DNA of 64,000 nt from Fragilaria crotonensis (lineage: Eukaryota; Bacillariophyta; Fragilariophyceae; Fragilariales; Fragilariaceae), in NCBI GenBank assembly GCA_022925895.1, contig JAKSYS010000042.1:1-64000 (forward strand), read 5' to 3'. Shown piece by piece: positions 1 to 11,795 of the stretch. Position 1 is the first letter of the stretch, and every line of letters begins with the position of its first letter. The notes under the pieces are model-generated. The model did no database searches. It worked only from the letters and a program-made list of their open reading frames with translations, and was not told where the DNA came from. The position numbers were made by a program, and so were the translations under genes.

Positions 1-121
1 TCATTTCGGCAATACTTGTACTCTGAGTACAAAATCTTGTTTGTGCGTTTGCTCATTGACCTCGCGGTTTCTCGTTCGGAATCTCTTAATTCGTTGCCTG
101 TCGACAACCTCAACAGCCATC

Positions 122-1042
<921 letters not shown>

Positions 1043-1350
1043 ACGTCGTCTGGGTTTTCACGGAGCAAGTTATTTTATATGGTTGCGTGGTGCGATTTGA
1101 AATCCATTAGTTCGGTTCATGGTGGAAGTTTTAGTGGACAAAATTCTAGAAGATGATGTATTCCAATCCTAAGACTTTTTAATGATGATAGCACTATGTG
1201 ACAGCTTGTGATTTTTTCGTGAGAGAGTCAATGCGAACATGATGTGACTTGCATGACTGTTTCGTAGGGTAACAAAGCATCAGACATTCTCCGCCATGCT
1301 TGAGATCCTCTAGCTCCGTATTGGAGGAGACAATACATAGGTATCCCTTC

Positions 1351-2679
1351 TCAAATTCCCAAATCGCCCGTGATTTGCAACACCAACACCTTGCCGTCGG
1401 CTCCACCGGTGTAAAATGTATGCGCAGGTCCTTCGGTAATCACCTTGACAGCACCGTAGTGACCAGTTGAAAAGGTAGGCGTCAATGTAAAGAGGAGAGT
1501 AAACGCGGGTACTTTTGGCGTCTGCACCAAATTGCGCACCATGATATTGCCGGAATCTAACCCAATGATGAGAATGGGATTGGATGCCAAATCTTGAGAC
1601 AGGGCCATACTGACAACACCAGCTTGATGGTCTTCACTGAATACGCATTCGCCATTGGCGCCGTTCCAGGCCTTGATAGTTCCATCCAAACTGGAACTCA
1701 ACACAAATGTTCCTGCCCCCGGCATGTCACATGTTAGCAATCCCGTGACGGCACTGGAATGCCCACACGGAGCACCGTTCGTCAACGTATCCTTGGTGAT
1801 GACATATTTGCAATCGCCGGTACTTAAATCCCACAAGCGAATCGATCCATCAATGGAGCAAGACCACAAGAGTTTGTGGTCTACGACCACGAGACCGGTA
1901 ATTTCCCGGGCATGTCCATGGATTGTGCTTGTCAGGGCGAAGACTCCGGGATCCGTATACTTCCAAACCCGCACCACGCCGGCGCGATCGCCACTAATGA
2001 TGGTATCGCCCTGGTAGACCATCATTTGTGTGACGCACGTGGCGTGCGCGTATGGCATGAGGGGGTGAATGTGAAATTCCAAGGGCGGCAAGGTCGGATT
2101 GGCGAGGTTCCATGCGTGGATCATGCCAACTCGGGTATCACCGGGCAGACTTGAGGATACTGCTTCAAAGCCGCAAAAGAGGAAGTTGGATGCCACCTTC
2201 AAGCATTCTACCTTACCACCTCCCATGTTGTGCTCAAACTCTTTGGTAAAGGCGGATCCCTGAGTATTCCAAAGACGCCAAAAGCCATCGTGACTGCCAG
2301 TGAAGATTTTGATCGTGCCTTGCGTTTCCCATATGCTGATGGCAGACACTGCGGCGTGCTTTGAGCTGTTATGGTTGTTGTTATGTTGATACGGATCTGC
2401 CGACGGTGGTATTGGATTGGATGCATCCAATCGTTTGTACAACCGAACGACGTGAGCGAAATGACAAGCATTACCAGATTGACAATTGCCTCGTACAAAG
2501 TGACCACATGGTTTTAAAAGAGCCTTGGGACCATGAGGAACATTGCTATCCCCGCCTCGTCCTCTTCCCCCGCTGTTCCTTCCTCTTCCGCCACCACGAC
2601 CCCGTCCTCCTCCGGGATTATTGCCTCCGCGATAGTCATTGCTGTTATTAGTGTTGTGATTTCGACCGCCGGCGTACAT
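1351..2679 (-). CDS. CCCH zinc-finger / WD40-repeat protein
   Basis: About 442 residues. An N-terminal Gly/Arg-rich (RGG-like) and Asn-rich segment is followed by one CCCH zinc finger (C-x7-C-x5-C-x3-H, around KPCGHFVRGNC) and then a domain of roughly six WD40-type blades (for example GSHDGFWRLWNTQG, SCSIDGSIRLWDLSTGDC, SSSLDGTIKAWNGANGEC, TGGADGKVLVLQ). This architecture resembles the plant ZFWD family; an RNA-binding role is inference from the RGG and CCCH parts. The open frame continues upstream of 2679 without an ATG, so I start at the first in-frame ATG (2679). A short upstream exon with ATGs near 2850 cannot be excluded. The gene is head-to-head with COPA, about 930 bp apart. Confidence 0.85.
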   Translation of the reverse strand: MYAGGRNHNTNNSNDYRGGNNPGGGRGRGGGRGRNSGGRGRGGDSNVPHGPKALLKPCGHFVRGNCQSGNACHFAHVVRLYKRLDASNPIPPSADPYQHNNNHNSSKHAAVSAISIWETQGTIKIFTGSHDGFWRLWNTQGSAFTKEFEHNMGGGKVECLKVASNFLFCGFEAVSSSLPGDTRVGMIHAWNLANPTLPPLEFHIHPLMPYAHATCVTQMMVYQGDTIISGDRAGVVRVWKYTDPGVFALTSTIHGHAREITGLVVVDHKLLWSCSIDGSIRLWDLSTGDCKYVITKDTLTNGAPCGHSSAVTGLLTCDMPGAGTFVLSSSLDGTIKAWNGANGECVFSEDHQAGVVSMALSQDLASNPILIIGLDSGNIMVRNLVQTPKVPAFTLLFTLTPTFSTGHYGAVKVITEGPAHTFYTGGADGKVLVLQITGDLGI

Positions 2680-3610
2680 ATTGGACGCTCTTTTGTTTCG
2701 ATTGTATTGATTGTTCTGATTTTCTACGAAGCTGTGAGAGAGAAACGAATTCACCAAGGCGTCATGTTGCTGATTTCGGTCGCGTCCTGACGCCGATATG
2801 CAGCATAAAGAGCATCGGCGGCTCCGAAATGACGTCGTTGTAATGACATGACCATCTCTTACCTACTGTGAGTGTCTGTGCGTGATGGATGGTTGATAGT
2901 TGATGGATTATGGTTTATGGTATGGTGCACGAAACACAGATGAATGACAGAGTTCAGTGAAGCTCGTGGGGAGTCGGAGTCCCACCTCTTACTAGAATGG
3001 TCCGTGTTTAGCGTCGGCGGTTGGCTGCCAGTGGGTCGAGATTGGAGAGTCGAGACGGTGCGGAAGACAACCGAATTTTTGGAGTTTTGGTACTTGGAGT
3101 ACGCGTGGATTGTGGGTTGGGCCGTGCGGCCGTGAGCGTACGTATGACTTAGGCTCAATCATTGGATGAATGGATCGACGGACAGGTCGAGTGTGGACTT
3201 GTCATACATACAAAGGATACAGGAGTACAGGAGTACTACAGGAGTACAGGAGTACAGGAGTACAGGAGTACAGGAGTACAGGAGTACAGGAGTACAGGAG
3301 TACAGGAGTACAGGAGTACAGGAGTACAGGAGTACAGGAGTACAGCAAGTACTCGGAGTACTGTAGTGCATAGCGCAGGCACGGAGTACCGGTAATGTAA
3401 CATTGTAACCGATTCTCATATACTGTACTATCAGTGCCCGGTACTGTACAAATGTAAGACTTCCGGGCACAGCGGCATTGCTGCGTATCAAAAATCATAC
3501 ACACAGGCATTAATGCATAATAAACACGTGAAAGGCAACACAGTGGAGCTCCATCACAGATCTTATTGCGTCCTTCTCTTGCACACCAGGTTCGCAGTAA
3601 TCCACTTAAC
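2680..3610. promoter_or_regulatory. Divergent intergenic spacer between CCCH-WD gene and COPA
   Basis: About 930 bp between two start codons that face away from each other, so it must hold both promoters. It contains an 8-bp tandem array (listed separately) and scattered GTAC-core palindromes near 3350-3450. No TATA box stands out. Confidence 0.5.
3221..3343. repeat. 8-bp tandem microsatellite, unit AGGAGTAC
   Basis: Two units (3221-3236), a 3-bp interruption, then 13 uninterrupted perfect units (3240-3343). Each unit carries one GTAC. Because 8 is not a multiple of 3, all frames stay open and give spurious repeated-peptide ORFs on both strands. It lies in the divergent promoter region about 270 bp upstream of the COPA start. 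Confidence 0.95.
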
Positions 3611-6600
3611 ATGTTGACAAAGTTTGAGTCCAAGTCGGCTCGCGTCAAGGGCTTGGCGTTTCACCCCGTTCGTCCATGGGTCTGCGCCTCCCTGCACAAT
3701 GGGGTAATTCAACTGTAAGTTGCTGCCATGGTTGTAGTGTCTACTATGGTTTCTACGTCGAGGAAACGTCGGAGGACAAATGACTGTTCAAGATCCAAGA
3801 TGATGCTCTGTTGGCTAACACCTGTTATCCAATCTCATCCATCCTCATTATGGCCTGCCCATTTCATGCAAAAATAAACGAACTCACGCAATTCTCTCCT
3901 CCCCCTCCCTAACAGCTGGGATTACCGCGTAGGTACTGTTATCGATCGATTCGAAGAGCATGAAGGCCCAGTCCGTGGCGTGGATTTTCATCTTCACGAA
4001 CCACTGATTTGTTCAGGTGGTGACGACTACAAGATTAAAGTATGGGATTACAAGCTTCGACGCTGCCTTTTTACTTTATTGGGACATTTGGATTACATTC
4101 GAACAGTTCAATTTCATCCCAATGCGACGCAATTTCCATGGATCTTAAGTGCCAGTGACGATCAAACCCTGCGACTTTGGGATTTCCAACGCCGCACCTG
4201 CCTCAGTGTCTTGACCGGGCATAATCACTACGTCATGTGCGCCGCTTTTCACCCGTCTGAGGATTTGATTGTCTCCGCTAGTTTAGATCAAACAGTACGA
4301 GTGTGGGACACCACTGGCCTCCGCAAGAAGCAAACTGGCGAAGCAAGCGCCCCCGCAAACATGGATCACGGCTCACGTGCGTCAGCGACTGCCCTCAACG
4401 TGCAAGCGGAGCTGTTCGGTACCAATGATGTCGTGGTCAAGTACGTCTTGGAAGGACACGATCGTGGTGTCAATTGGGCATCCTTCCACCCGACCCTGCC
4501 GCTCTTGGCCTCAGCCGCTGACGATCGTCAAGTCAAGCTCTGGCGCATGAGCGAAACTAAGGCGTGGGAGGTTGATACCTTGCGTGGCCATGCTAACAAC
4601 GTATCATGCTGTCTCTTCCATCCCAAGCATGATTTGGTTGTTAGTAACAGTGAAGATCGCAGCATCCGTGTTTTCGATGTCAGCAAGCGAGTTGGCGTCC
4701 AGACCTTTCGCCGAGAAGGCGATCGATTCTGGATCTTGGCGGCCCATCGCACCCAGAATTTGCTCGCGGCAGGTCATGATTCTGGTATGATTGTCTTCAA
4801 ACTCGAACGGGAGCGTCCTGCATCCGCCCAAGGACCAGCCAACAAATTGTACTATGTCCGAGGTCGGGAGTTGTTCTGTCATGATTATACCCGTTCAGGT
4901 GGTTTGGATGTTCCCGTCGCATCCTTGCGACGCGTCGGACAACAAGCGCAGACGGATGGCATTGGATCGGCTCCTCGATTCCTGGCCTACAATCAACACA
5001 ACCCGACGGAAGGCAACGTGTTGGTCTGCAGTGACGTTGATGGTGGCACCTACGAACTCGTAACCTTCTCCTTGACTAATGCAAGTGGATCCGTCACCGA
5101 CGGGAAGCGAGGTAGTTCTATGGGACCCGGTGTATTTTTGGGTCGCAATCGATTTGCTGTCTTGGATCGTGCCCAGCGACAGATTATCGTCAAGAATCTA
5201 AACAACGAAACAACCAAGCGAGTGCAATCTCCTGTCCCCAACGTGGATGGCCTGATGGAAGGTGGAGCTTCAGGACGTCTCATGCTGCGTGCTGAAGATC
5301 GTGCTATCTTGTTCGAAGTTCAGTCCAGACGTGTCTTGGGAGAAATCACAGCTCCCAAGATCAAGAATGTTGTCTGGGCGCCTGATGGTAGTAAGGTGGC
5401 CATCATGTGCAAATACGGAGTTGTTATTGCCGACCGACAACTCGAACAGTTGTGCAGTATCAGTGACAATGTTCGCATCAAGAGCGGTGCGTGGGACGTC
5501 AGTCCTACTGGAGGGACTGCCAATAACATCTTCATTTACACCACTCTCAACCACGTCAAATACGTGTTGCCATCTGGTGATACTGGAACTATCCGCACTC
5601 TCGACAATCCTCTCTATGCCATGCGTGTCGTCAAGGATCAACTCTTCTGTCTTGATCGCGAGGCCCGTCCTCGTATCATCAGTATCGACACGACGGAAGC
5701 GCGTTTCAAGCTCGCCCTGTCCAGCAAGCGCTACGGACAGGTCATGCACATGGTTCGGCACTCAAGGCTATGCGGACGCGCCATTGTGGCCTACCTTCAA
5801 ACGAAGGGATTTCCAGAAGTTGCTCTTCATTTCGTTCGAGATCCACGCACTAGGTTCAGATTGGCCTTGGCGTGTGGTAACATTGAAGCCGCTATGGACT
5901 CGGCGTTTGCCTTGGCCCAAGCCGCAGAACTGGAAGGCAAGGATGCTGGGCGTGACATCTGGGGAGAACTGGGAAGTGAGGCCCTTCGCCAGGGTAACTA
6001 CCAGGTTGTGGAGATGAGTTATCAACGTACCAAGGACTTTGATCGTCTCTCGTTCCTATACCTCTTGACCGGTGACACTGACAAACTTCGCAAGATGCTA
6101 AAAATTTCCAACATGCGCCAAGATATCATGGGTCGTTACCATAATGCGCTGTTGTTGGGCGATGCAACTGAACGGGTCCATGTGTTGGAACAATCAGGTA
6201 ACTTGCCGCTAGCATACATTTCTGCCGTTATTCATGGACTGGACGACGATGCTGAGCGAATTAGGATCGCAATCGAGACAAACAATGGAACTGTCGAAGG
6301 TCTTATGGAAAAGGTTGCCAGAGGAAGAAGCGGTGGATGTCTGCTGCAGCCGCCTACCCCAATCGTCCGTGAAAACAACTGGCCTACACTGGAAGTTCAG
6401 AAAACAACTCTCGAAGATCTCTCCTTGGCTCAACCGGATCCAGAGGAAGAAGCCTATCACGAAGGCGCTCAAGCTGCACCTTCAGGTGGCGATGGCGATT
6501 GGGAAGATGCTGAATTTGAAGAGACAACCGCTGCACCTGCTCCCAAGGCTAAAGGCGTTGCAGCTGACGATGACTACGACTTTGGTGACGATGACGGAGA

Positions 6601-7657
6601 CTGGGGTGATGATCTTGATGACCTTGGTGACTTGGGCGAACAGGAAGCCGCCAAGGCACCTGTCAACGAAATGGCTGGTCTTCAAGAAGTCTCAGACGAT
6701 GCCACCTTTCAAATGCCTGCTGCTGGCCGACCACCGGCTGGATGTTGGGTTGCCAACTCATCGCATGCTGCTGATCACATAGCGGCTGGAGGTGCAAGTT
6801 CTGCTATGCAACTACTGAATCGCCAGATCGCTGCCAGTGACTTCGCTGTCCTTAAGAAGGCAATGATTGGCTGCTATTTGGGATCTATGTTGAGCGTTCC
6901 AGGGATTGCTGGAAGTTCAGCTTTAAGCATACCGCTACTTCGTAATGACGCAAATGGTCATCCCGGAAATGCCAGCCTTCCTCGAACGTACCTTAAAATG
7001 GCAACGCTTGTCGCTGGAATTAAGGACGGATATAGAGCGTTCCAAGGTGGAAAGTTCAACGACTCAAAGGCTTGCTTCCAGATTGTCCTTTCCCAGATTC
7101 CCCTGGTCGTGACCGACAATCGCAATGAGGCGGCCGAGATGAAGGAAATGCTGGAAATCTGCCGCGAGTACATTACTGCGATCCGCATCAAGGCTGCCAT
7201 GGCTGATGCTGGCTCAGACCCTGTGCGATCCACGGAATTGTCTGCCTACTTTACACACTGCAACCTGCAGCCTGTCCACCTCTTGTTGGCACTCCGATCT
7301 GCCATGGGTGCTGCGTTCAAGCACAAGAATTACATTACGGCTGCTGGCTTTGCTCGTCGATTGCTGGAACTTCCCGATATGAGTTCGGAACGCAATGCAG
7401 ACTTGAGAGTTAAGGCTACCAAAGTTTTGCAAAAATCAGAGCAGATGGCCCGAAATGAACATGAACTCAACTACGATGAGTCGACGTCGTTCACGATTGA
7501 CTGCGGCAAGTTTGCACCCATTAAGGCTGGTACACCTTCCGCCAAGTGCTCGTTCTGTGGTTCCAATTATAGCCCAGAAATGAAAAACAAGGTGTGCCTT
7601 ACCTGCTGCTTCTGTGCGGTGGGAGTTCAAACGATTGGATTAGTGACTGGTTCGTAA
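3611..7657 (+). CDS. COPA: Coatomer subunit alpha (alpha-COP), 2 exons
   Basis: Largest subunit of the COPI coat, for retrograde Golgi-to-ER vesicles. Exons are 3611-3714 and 3916-7657; the 201-bp intron has GTAAGT and AACAG ends. Exon 1 gives [19 protein letters not shown], the conserved alpha-COP start, and the splice restores GVIQLWDYR. The product is about 1281 residues (animal orthologs are near 1224). The N-terminal third is a WD40 propeller (repeats such as [20 protein letters not shown] and [18 protein letters not shown]). A middle coatomer WD-associated and helical solenoid region follows, then an acidic linker at about residue 890 rich in DDD and [10 protein letters not shown], and a C-terminal domain ending in a Cys-rich patch ([18 protein letters not shown]). 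No disruption is seen. Confidence 0.96.
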
Positions 7658-7982
7658 GAAAGAGAGCATTATTAAAGTCGAGCGCAATAATCTCCTTCTC
7701 TAGTGATTTGAAGTAGAGTAGCCTTGTCAAAGCTTCGTCGTCTGCACTACATCATGAGTGTCAACGACGTCATCACAATTTGACGACATGATCTTCGCGA
7801 TCCCTTTCAATGGCTGTGGGTCAATTGCGGTCGCAAGATACGTAAGAGGTTCATCTAATTTACATGTGTTACAGTTGCTCATTTGCAGGTTGACTTCGCG
7901 CTGTGTACATCATCGCCCAACCCTATGCGGGGAGTATCAGTCAAAGCTGCGCCGTACAGATGGGAGAACTTGTACATTACAG
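7658..7982. other. Short convergent spacer
   Basis: Between the 3' ends of COPA and the 2H-like gene. I see no gene, repeat or structured element here beyond presumptive 3' UTRs. Confidence 0.5.
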
Positions 7983-8762
7983 CTATTCCTCTTGTACTTG
8001 GAGTTGTGCGTTAGGATCATGCAATTGAATGACGCTCACGAGGCCTGTTTGCAGGACGGACCCTCCAACGCCCACCTTGGCGATTGCCACATGGGTGATC
8101 AATCCTTGACATGACAATTGTGGCGAGTCAATGTTTCCAAGAGCATCCGTCCTAGTTTGGACGGATGCGACTTCGTCGTATCCAACTGTGATGTGAGGTT
8201 CATATTCACCAAAGACATTGGGGGATCCATACTTGGATATCATGTAGATTTTTCTCCATCGCTGGAGCAGGGGCAATGTATACACCCAGGGTGGTATCTC
8301 TTGCGGTTTCCTAATATAGGGATTAAGGGCACGTACGACATCGTCCGATAGGCTCTGCAAGCAATCCTTTCTGGGGACTGCATACATGCTGTACGGCCCG
8401 GCCACAAAAAATGAGTCACGATCAGGCCACGATACTTCACACATCACCTGCGAATGGTTCGATAGAACTTGCTGGAGCACTGATGTTATCTCTTCCAAAA
8501 CAAGTGATTCATTGCTTCCCTGCACGTCAAAATCACTCAAGAACAACGTCACGTGGGGAGTATGATGGGAAAAGAAATCAATTTGCTCAGTCTCACTGAC
8601 ACGTCGAAGGGCCAAATTCGCTTCCAAGGCGGCATTATAAGGACATTTATCAAAGGCCCAGGAGTTATTGACCTTCGTGAGAGGTAGATGAATATTTAGT
8701 TGAAGGGAAAGAACGAGTCTGCAACAGGGAAGCAGCAGCAGAAACAACGGCAGGAGCGTCAT
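7983..8762 (-). CDS. Secreted 2H phosphoesterase-like protein (2'-5' RNA ligase superfamily fold)
   Basis: 259 residues from the first in-frame ATG (8762); the open frame upstream has only a TTG. The N-terminus (MTLLPLFLLLLPCCRLVLS) is a strong signal-peptide or anchor candidate. Two H-x-T motifs typical of 2H phosphoesterases are visible: PHVTLF around H70/T72 and EPHITVGY around H190/T192. Their spacing of about 120 residues fits the two-lobed fold. Families with this fold include RNA ligase-like and cyclic phosphodiesterase enzymes; the substrate here is unknown. A secretory or plastid-routed location is inferred from the hydrophobic N-terminus. Assignment rests on the two motifs and length, not on overall similarity. 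Confidence 0.7.
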   Translation of the reverse strand: MTLLPLFLLLLPCCRLVLSLQLNIHLPLTKVNNSWAFDKCPYNAALEANLALRRVSETEQIDFFSHHTPHVTLFLSDFDVQGSNESLVLEEITSVLQQVLSNHSQVMCEVSWPDRDSFFVAGPYSMYAVPRKDCLQSLSDDVVRALNPYIRKPQEIPPWVYTLPLLQRWRKIYMISKYGSPNVFGEYEPHITVGYDEVASVQTRTDALGNIDSPQLSCQGLITHVAIAKVGVGGSVLQTGLVSVIQLHDPNAQLQVQEE

Positions 8763-9241
8763 GGCTGATGTGATCAAGATTTCATGAGTGCGAGAATGAA
8801 TATCTCCCTTGCTCCTCTACTACATACTACATGTACTATCTTTCATACATGCTGCGAGTACTGGAGTACCTTATCACTACCGGTAGTAGGGCAATGTACC
8901 AGGTAAAGTACGGTACTGTAGCACCAATTTTATGTATGCTTTGACGGTACAGAGCAGAATAAACCGAATAAACTGGTTGCTGGCACGAGTTCGAGTAGCA
9001 CCATATAAAGAAGTCCAGTGTATAACACGTGTTCATGGACGGTACCAGGTATACAGGACTTACAATGCGGCATCACTTTTTTTTGATAGGAAGAATAACC
9101 AAGGTAAACACTTCATCAAGTGGGGTCCTGCATGCTCCCCAGTCAACAGTGCTCAATGGATAACGGAGTGGTTTCACGTGCTTACAACGGTATACGAAAA
9201 CTTAACAGGAGACTACTTGTTCCTTCTTCGTAACACAATGT
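8763..9241. other. Intergenic spacer rich in GTAC palindromes
   Basis: About 480 bp upstream of the 2H-like gene and downstream of the ABCG gene. Positions 8820-9060 hold many GTAC-centred words (GAGTACC, GGTACTG, ACCGGTAGT-like). No gene is seen. Confidence 0.5.
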
Positions 9242-11236
9242 TTACTTAGATCTTCGAAGGAGAACGTATGCTGCAACGCGAAAAAACACCTGAAGGACCA
9301 CAATCATGGCGATGTTAAACCAATAGTTCGTGGATATGCCTTCAATGCCGAGGCTATTCAGCACTTCCTCTCCCGGAAGAGGACACTCGTCACTGCTTCC
9401 AATGCTAATCGCAATTCCATCAGTCGCACAGGGAATACTTCGTCCACCGAACTCATTGACAATTTGTGAGGAATAGCCGTACCGGGCAAAAGAAAGCCAT
9501 GTCGCCCAGCGAATGCCCACGTGAATATTGGAGATCGGGATGTAGAAACCGCCCAAAATCATGAAGAAAAGAGTGATGGCAGGTGCCAGAATGAGGGCAA
9601 TTTGAGTGTTGGGGATGGCAATACTTAGGAAGAGTCCCATGGATTGAGCAGTCGACATGGTCAGATAGTACGACAAAAGGTACATAAAGAATGCAGCAGC
9701 GGTGGGTCTCAAGTTGGCTGTCCAATACACAATCATGCCGTAGAGCATAGGGAGAAGTACGTTGTTCGTCATGTCTGACATGGTCTTGGCCATAAAAAAG
9801 GGCAAGACTCGATACATTTTTTTGGCCCGCTCGCGATGCAACAGATCACTCTCTCGCGAAAATGTTTGCATGCTACCAATCACAACCTGATTGGACTGTG
9901 CAATTAGCATGAAGAAAAGCAATGAATTGCGTTCGTAAATATGATTTGTATCGTCAGGGAGACGCCACCAAAACAAACTCGTGAAAAAGGCATAGGTAAA
10001 TGTGAGGACAGCTGCAACAAGAGTCAATCGCTCCCCGCGTTGCTGTTTCAGTGTCCGACTGATCAGCAACTTCAATTGGACCCAGAAGGACGTCTCAAAT
10101 TTTGGATATTTCCTCAAATCGGCAAGCGACGGACGTCGATTTAGTTTGGCATCAGTTTCTGGTTGACTGTCCAAAAGCTGGACATTGTCTGCATCTTTCC
10201 AATGTTGAGGTAGCCTGGGTCCCTCCGTTCTTATTTCATCGGCCGAGATGATATCCATCATCCAATCCGCAATGCCAGTCTCAGGTGGCAATCTGTCCAC
10301 CAAGGGGCACGTTTCCAGGTGAGCTCTCGCGCCGCAAGCGCTTCCATTATAAATAGTCTGACCTTTGCTTAGCAAGAGGAGATTATCAAACATGTTATAG
10401 ATCGCAGTTCTCGGTTGATGAATAACTACCGCAACTGAGTGACCCATGCTCGCCAAGTCCTTGAGGGTTTTGATCAAAGCTTGAGCTGACGTTGCATCTA
10501 ACCCTGACGTGGGTTCGTCAAGGAGAAGCAGTGGCGGGCGTACTACCAGTTCGGATGCGACCGAAACTCGCTTACGTTCTCCCCCAGAAATGCCCCGGAT
10601 TCCGCTTGTTGTATTTCCAATAAGACTCTCCCGAATGTGTGAAACACCTAAATCTTTCATAACTTCGTCCACAATGAGATTAACTTCCTCGTTTGAGACA
10701 CTGCTTGGCGTCTTGAGCCTCGCGCTGAAATAGATAGTCTCTTCGACTGTTAAATTCGGCAACATCAAATCATCCTGCCAAACGACCCCCACCAATCGCT
10801 TTGGAATGCGCCCCTCCTCTCCATTTACAGTAATGACCGAATCCAAAATGAGGTTCTGCTCATCTGCCAAACCGGCAGCCACTGACAAGAGGGACGTCTT
10901 ACCACTTCCACTGGGTCCCATCCAAGCCGTTAATTTGTGGGGCGAAACGGTCGTCGAAAGGTTGGAAAGGACCACGACGCGTTTCGTCGTATCGTCAGAT
11001 GCACTACCGGTAGTAGGATCCTTGCTATTGCCATCCTTGGTGCGTCGCTGCTGTCGTGCGATCTGGACAATCGGGGCGTACGTAACATTGTGCAGCTCCA
11101 AGGAAATTTGAGGTATGTAGCGCCGCTCGGCAATGAGAGTGGAAGTTCGGACAAGCTTTGGGTCTGAGGATGGTGCCTCGGTACCGTTAGTCAGAATCGA
11201 TGCTGTTGCTTCTGCTGCTGTAGTCTCGGGAGTCAT
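9242..11236 (-). CDS. ABCG-type half-transporter (White/WBC family)
   Basis: 664 residues with NBD-then-TMD order, the reverse orientation typical of ABCG half-transporters, which must dimerise. In the nucleotide-binding domain: Walker A GPSGSGKT (residues 107-114), Q-loop glutamine near 154, signature ISGGERKR (216-223), Walker B LLLLDEPTSGLD (236-247) and H-loop histidine near 273. The C-terminal half (from about residue 400) has about six hydrophobic segments, including NNVLLPMLYGMIVYW and ILAPAITLFFMILGGFYIP, matching the ABC-2 membrane domain. A short loop with S/C residues (CATDGIAISIGSSDEC) precedes the last helix. The substrate cannot be told; lipids, sterols or small metabolites are usual for the family. 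Single exon, ATG start at 11236. Confidence 0.93.
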   Translation of the reverse strand: MTPETTAAEATASILTNGTEAPSSDPKLVRTSTLIAERRYIPQISLELHNVTYAPIVQIARQQRRTKDGNSKDPTTGSASDDTTKRVVVLSNLSTTVSPHKLTAWMGPSGSGKTSLLSVAAGLADEQNLILDSVITVNGEEGRIPKRLVGVVWQDDLMLPNLTVEETIYFSARLKTPSSVSNEEVNLIVDEVMKDLGVSHIRESLIGNTTSGIRGISGGERKRVSVASELVVRPPLLLLDEPTSGLDATSAQALIKTLKDLASMGHSVAVVIHQPRTAIYNMFDNLLLLSKGQTIYNGSACGARAHLETCPLVDRLPPETGIADWMMDIISADEIRTEGPRLPQHWKDADNVQLLDSQPETDAKLNRRPSLADLRKYPKFETSFWVQLKLLISRTLKQQRGERLTLVAAVLTFTYAFFTSLFWWRLPDDTNHIYERNSLLFFMLIAQSNQVVIGSMQTFSRESDLLHRERAKKMYRVLPFFMAKTMSDMTNNVLLPMLYGMIVYWTANLRPTAAAFFMYLLSYYLTMSTAQSMGLFLSIAIPNTQIALILAPAITLFFMILGGFYIPISNIHVGIRWATWLSFARYGYSSQIVNEFGGRSIPCATDGIAISIGSSDECPLPGEEVLNSLGIEGISTNYWFNIAMIVVLQVFFRVAAYVLLRRSK

Positions 11237-11795
11237 CGTTTGGATTAAAAGGCGCGCAGGTCGTTAGGACTCGGCACTAGCTATGCTTCGAGTTCCGATT
11301 TGTTGAAGGTAGTAGTAGATACCTATGTGAAGACCCAACTCCGAGATGGACGACAAGACCGAGATACCAACCTTAAACAAAAAAAAACAACGAGTTGCAA
11401 ATTGCAAGGTGAAAAAGTGGTCGCAAATCAGACTGACGTTCTTCGAGTTGTTGCAACGACTGTGTCACATGTCATTTTCGATGAGAACTGAGAACTATGA
11501 AGAACGTGTTAGAATCAGCAGGCTATCTCTAGAGTGAAGTAAGCTAAACTTTTCGTTTGGCGGTTCATCCCGTGAGGTCGGCCATACAGTGAAGGTGCTA
11601 CTTTAGGACAGTACAAGTAATATTGCTACAGTAGCAATTACAGTAGACGACCACACAAACACCCTCTCGCGCCTTGCGTTCTTTTCCGTCTCACAGAATT
11701 TGTCATCTACGAATCCAGAGAGAAGTATCGTCACGTATATCTTATTGCCTTTGTCGAGAACTGGATTCTGTTGCAACACTGCGTTTGCATTGGAC
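11237..11795. other. Intergenic spacer, no gene seen
   Basis: About 560 bp between the ABCG start and the GHR-like stop, both on the minus strand. It is AT-rich with a few GTAC words near 11600-11640. Short ORFs here look random. Confidence 0.5.

Noticed and set aside
3162-3491. Repeated-peptide ORFs in all frames (TGVQEYRS and CTPVLLYS types)
   Set aside because: They arise from the 8-bp tandem repeat, which is open in all frames; no start context or flanking coding signal.
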